A stretch of 64,000 bases of DNA from Vibrio mexicanus. GTDB taxonomy: Bacteria; Pseudomonadota; Gammaproteobacteria; Enterobacterales; Vibrionaceae. The stretch lies in NCBI RefSeq assembly GCF_001012815.1, contig NZ_JYJP01000119.1, positions 1-64,000 of the forward strand, written 5' to 3'. A program made the position numbers and the translations under genes. Under the pieces are notes generated by a model that ran no database searches, had not been told where the DNA came from, and saw nothing but the letters and a program-made list of their open reading frames with translations. This document shows, piece after piece, positions 63,966-64,000 of the stretch (positions within the stretch are counted from its first letter, which is position 1; each line of letters opens with the position of its first letter).

Positions 63966-64000
63966 TTACAACCTGGCTTTGTAATTAACGGAGAGCAACG

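Noticed and set aside
1..64000. Prophage, IS element, CRISPR array, integron, toxin-antitoxin or defence system
   Set aside because: Nearly all coding space is assigned to conserved core genes; no transposase, integrase, cas gene or spacer array is seen.

Overview
The window is a stretch of Vibrio core chromosome around the chromosome 1 replication origin. The evidence is gene content and order: a dnaA-dnaN-recF-gyrB block, rpmH-rnpA-yidD-yidC-mnmE-mioC, an oriC-type intergenic region, mnmG-rsmG-parA-parB and the start of an atp operon. Many encoded proteins (for example DnaA, GyrB, CcoG, MneA and the DUF2860 porin-like protein) closely match the Vibrio versions I remember. The order agrees with what I recall of the V. 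cholerae origin region, but I cannot name the species. I see no phage, IS element, CRISPR array, rRNA or tRNA gene, and nothing that looks recently acquired.

Layout. 1-9 kb: the flank of a probable rRNA operon, yrdA, then a minus-strand run (DUF1488 gene, aroE, hemF, tsaC), divergent purEK under a PurR box, and a minus-strand run yrdD, smg, dprA and a LysM gene. 9-15 kb: def-fmt-rsmB-trkA-trkH. 15-24 kb: trhA, a spo0M-like gene, a 660-base region with a valine-rich leader-like ORF, yihD, ccoG, srkA-dsbA, a lysophospholipid-type acyltransferase, a DUF2860 outer-membrane protein and comM. 24.4-31.3 kb: the ilvGMEDA operon with its leader peptide ilvL and attenuator. 31.4-35.8 kb: acuI, a LysR regulator, a small membrane-protein gene, tusA, a second small membrane-protein gene, and the manganese exporter gene mneA behind a yybP-ykoY riboswitch. 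36-41 kb: glyQS, avtA and ibpA with a heat-shock promoter. 41.5-47.7 kb: gyrB, recF, dnaN, dnaA on the minus strand. 48-50.4 kb: an amino-acid ABC transporter. 50.6-55 kb: rpmH to mioC. 55.1-55.4 kb: oriC. 55.5-64 kb: mnmG, rsmG, parAB and atpIBEFHA; atpG would begin just past the window.

The strongest overall signal is technical. At least 17 genes, many of them essential (gyrB, fmt, hemF, mnmG, atpE, atpH), have their frame broken by single-base indels: 22 events, 19 of them deletions. In each case the expected protein continues in another frame directly after the break. I treat these as sequence errors and annotate each as one gene spanning the break.

Regulatory elements readable in the sequence include the PurR operator of purEK, the ilv attenuator, the Mn2+ riboswitch of mneA, a sigma-32 promoter for ibpA, DnaA boxes at dnaA and oriC, many Rho-independent terminators, and an intergenic repeat that appears to sit inside the acuI terminator. 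I did not find a convincing undescribed system. The best candidates for a closer look are the orphan valine-rich leader-like ORF before yihD, the repeat-in-terminator arrangement after acuI, and an ATP synthase whose a and c subunits look unlike those I remember from other vibrios.
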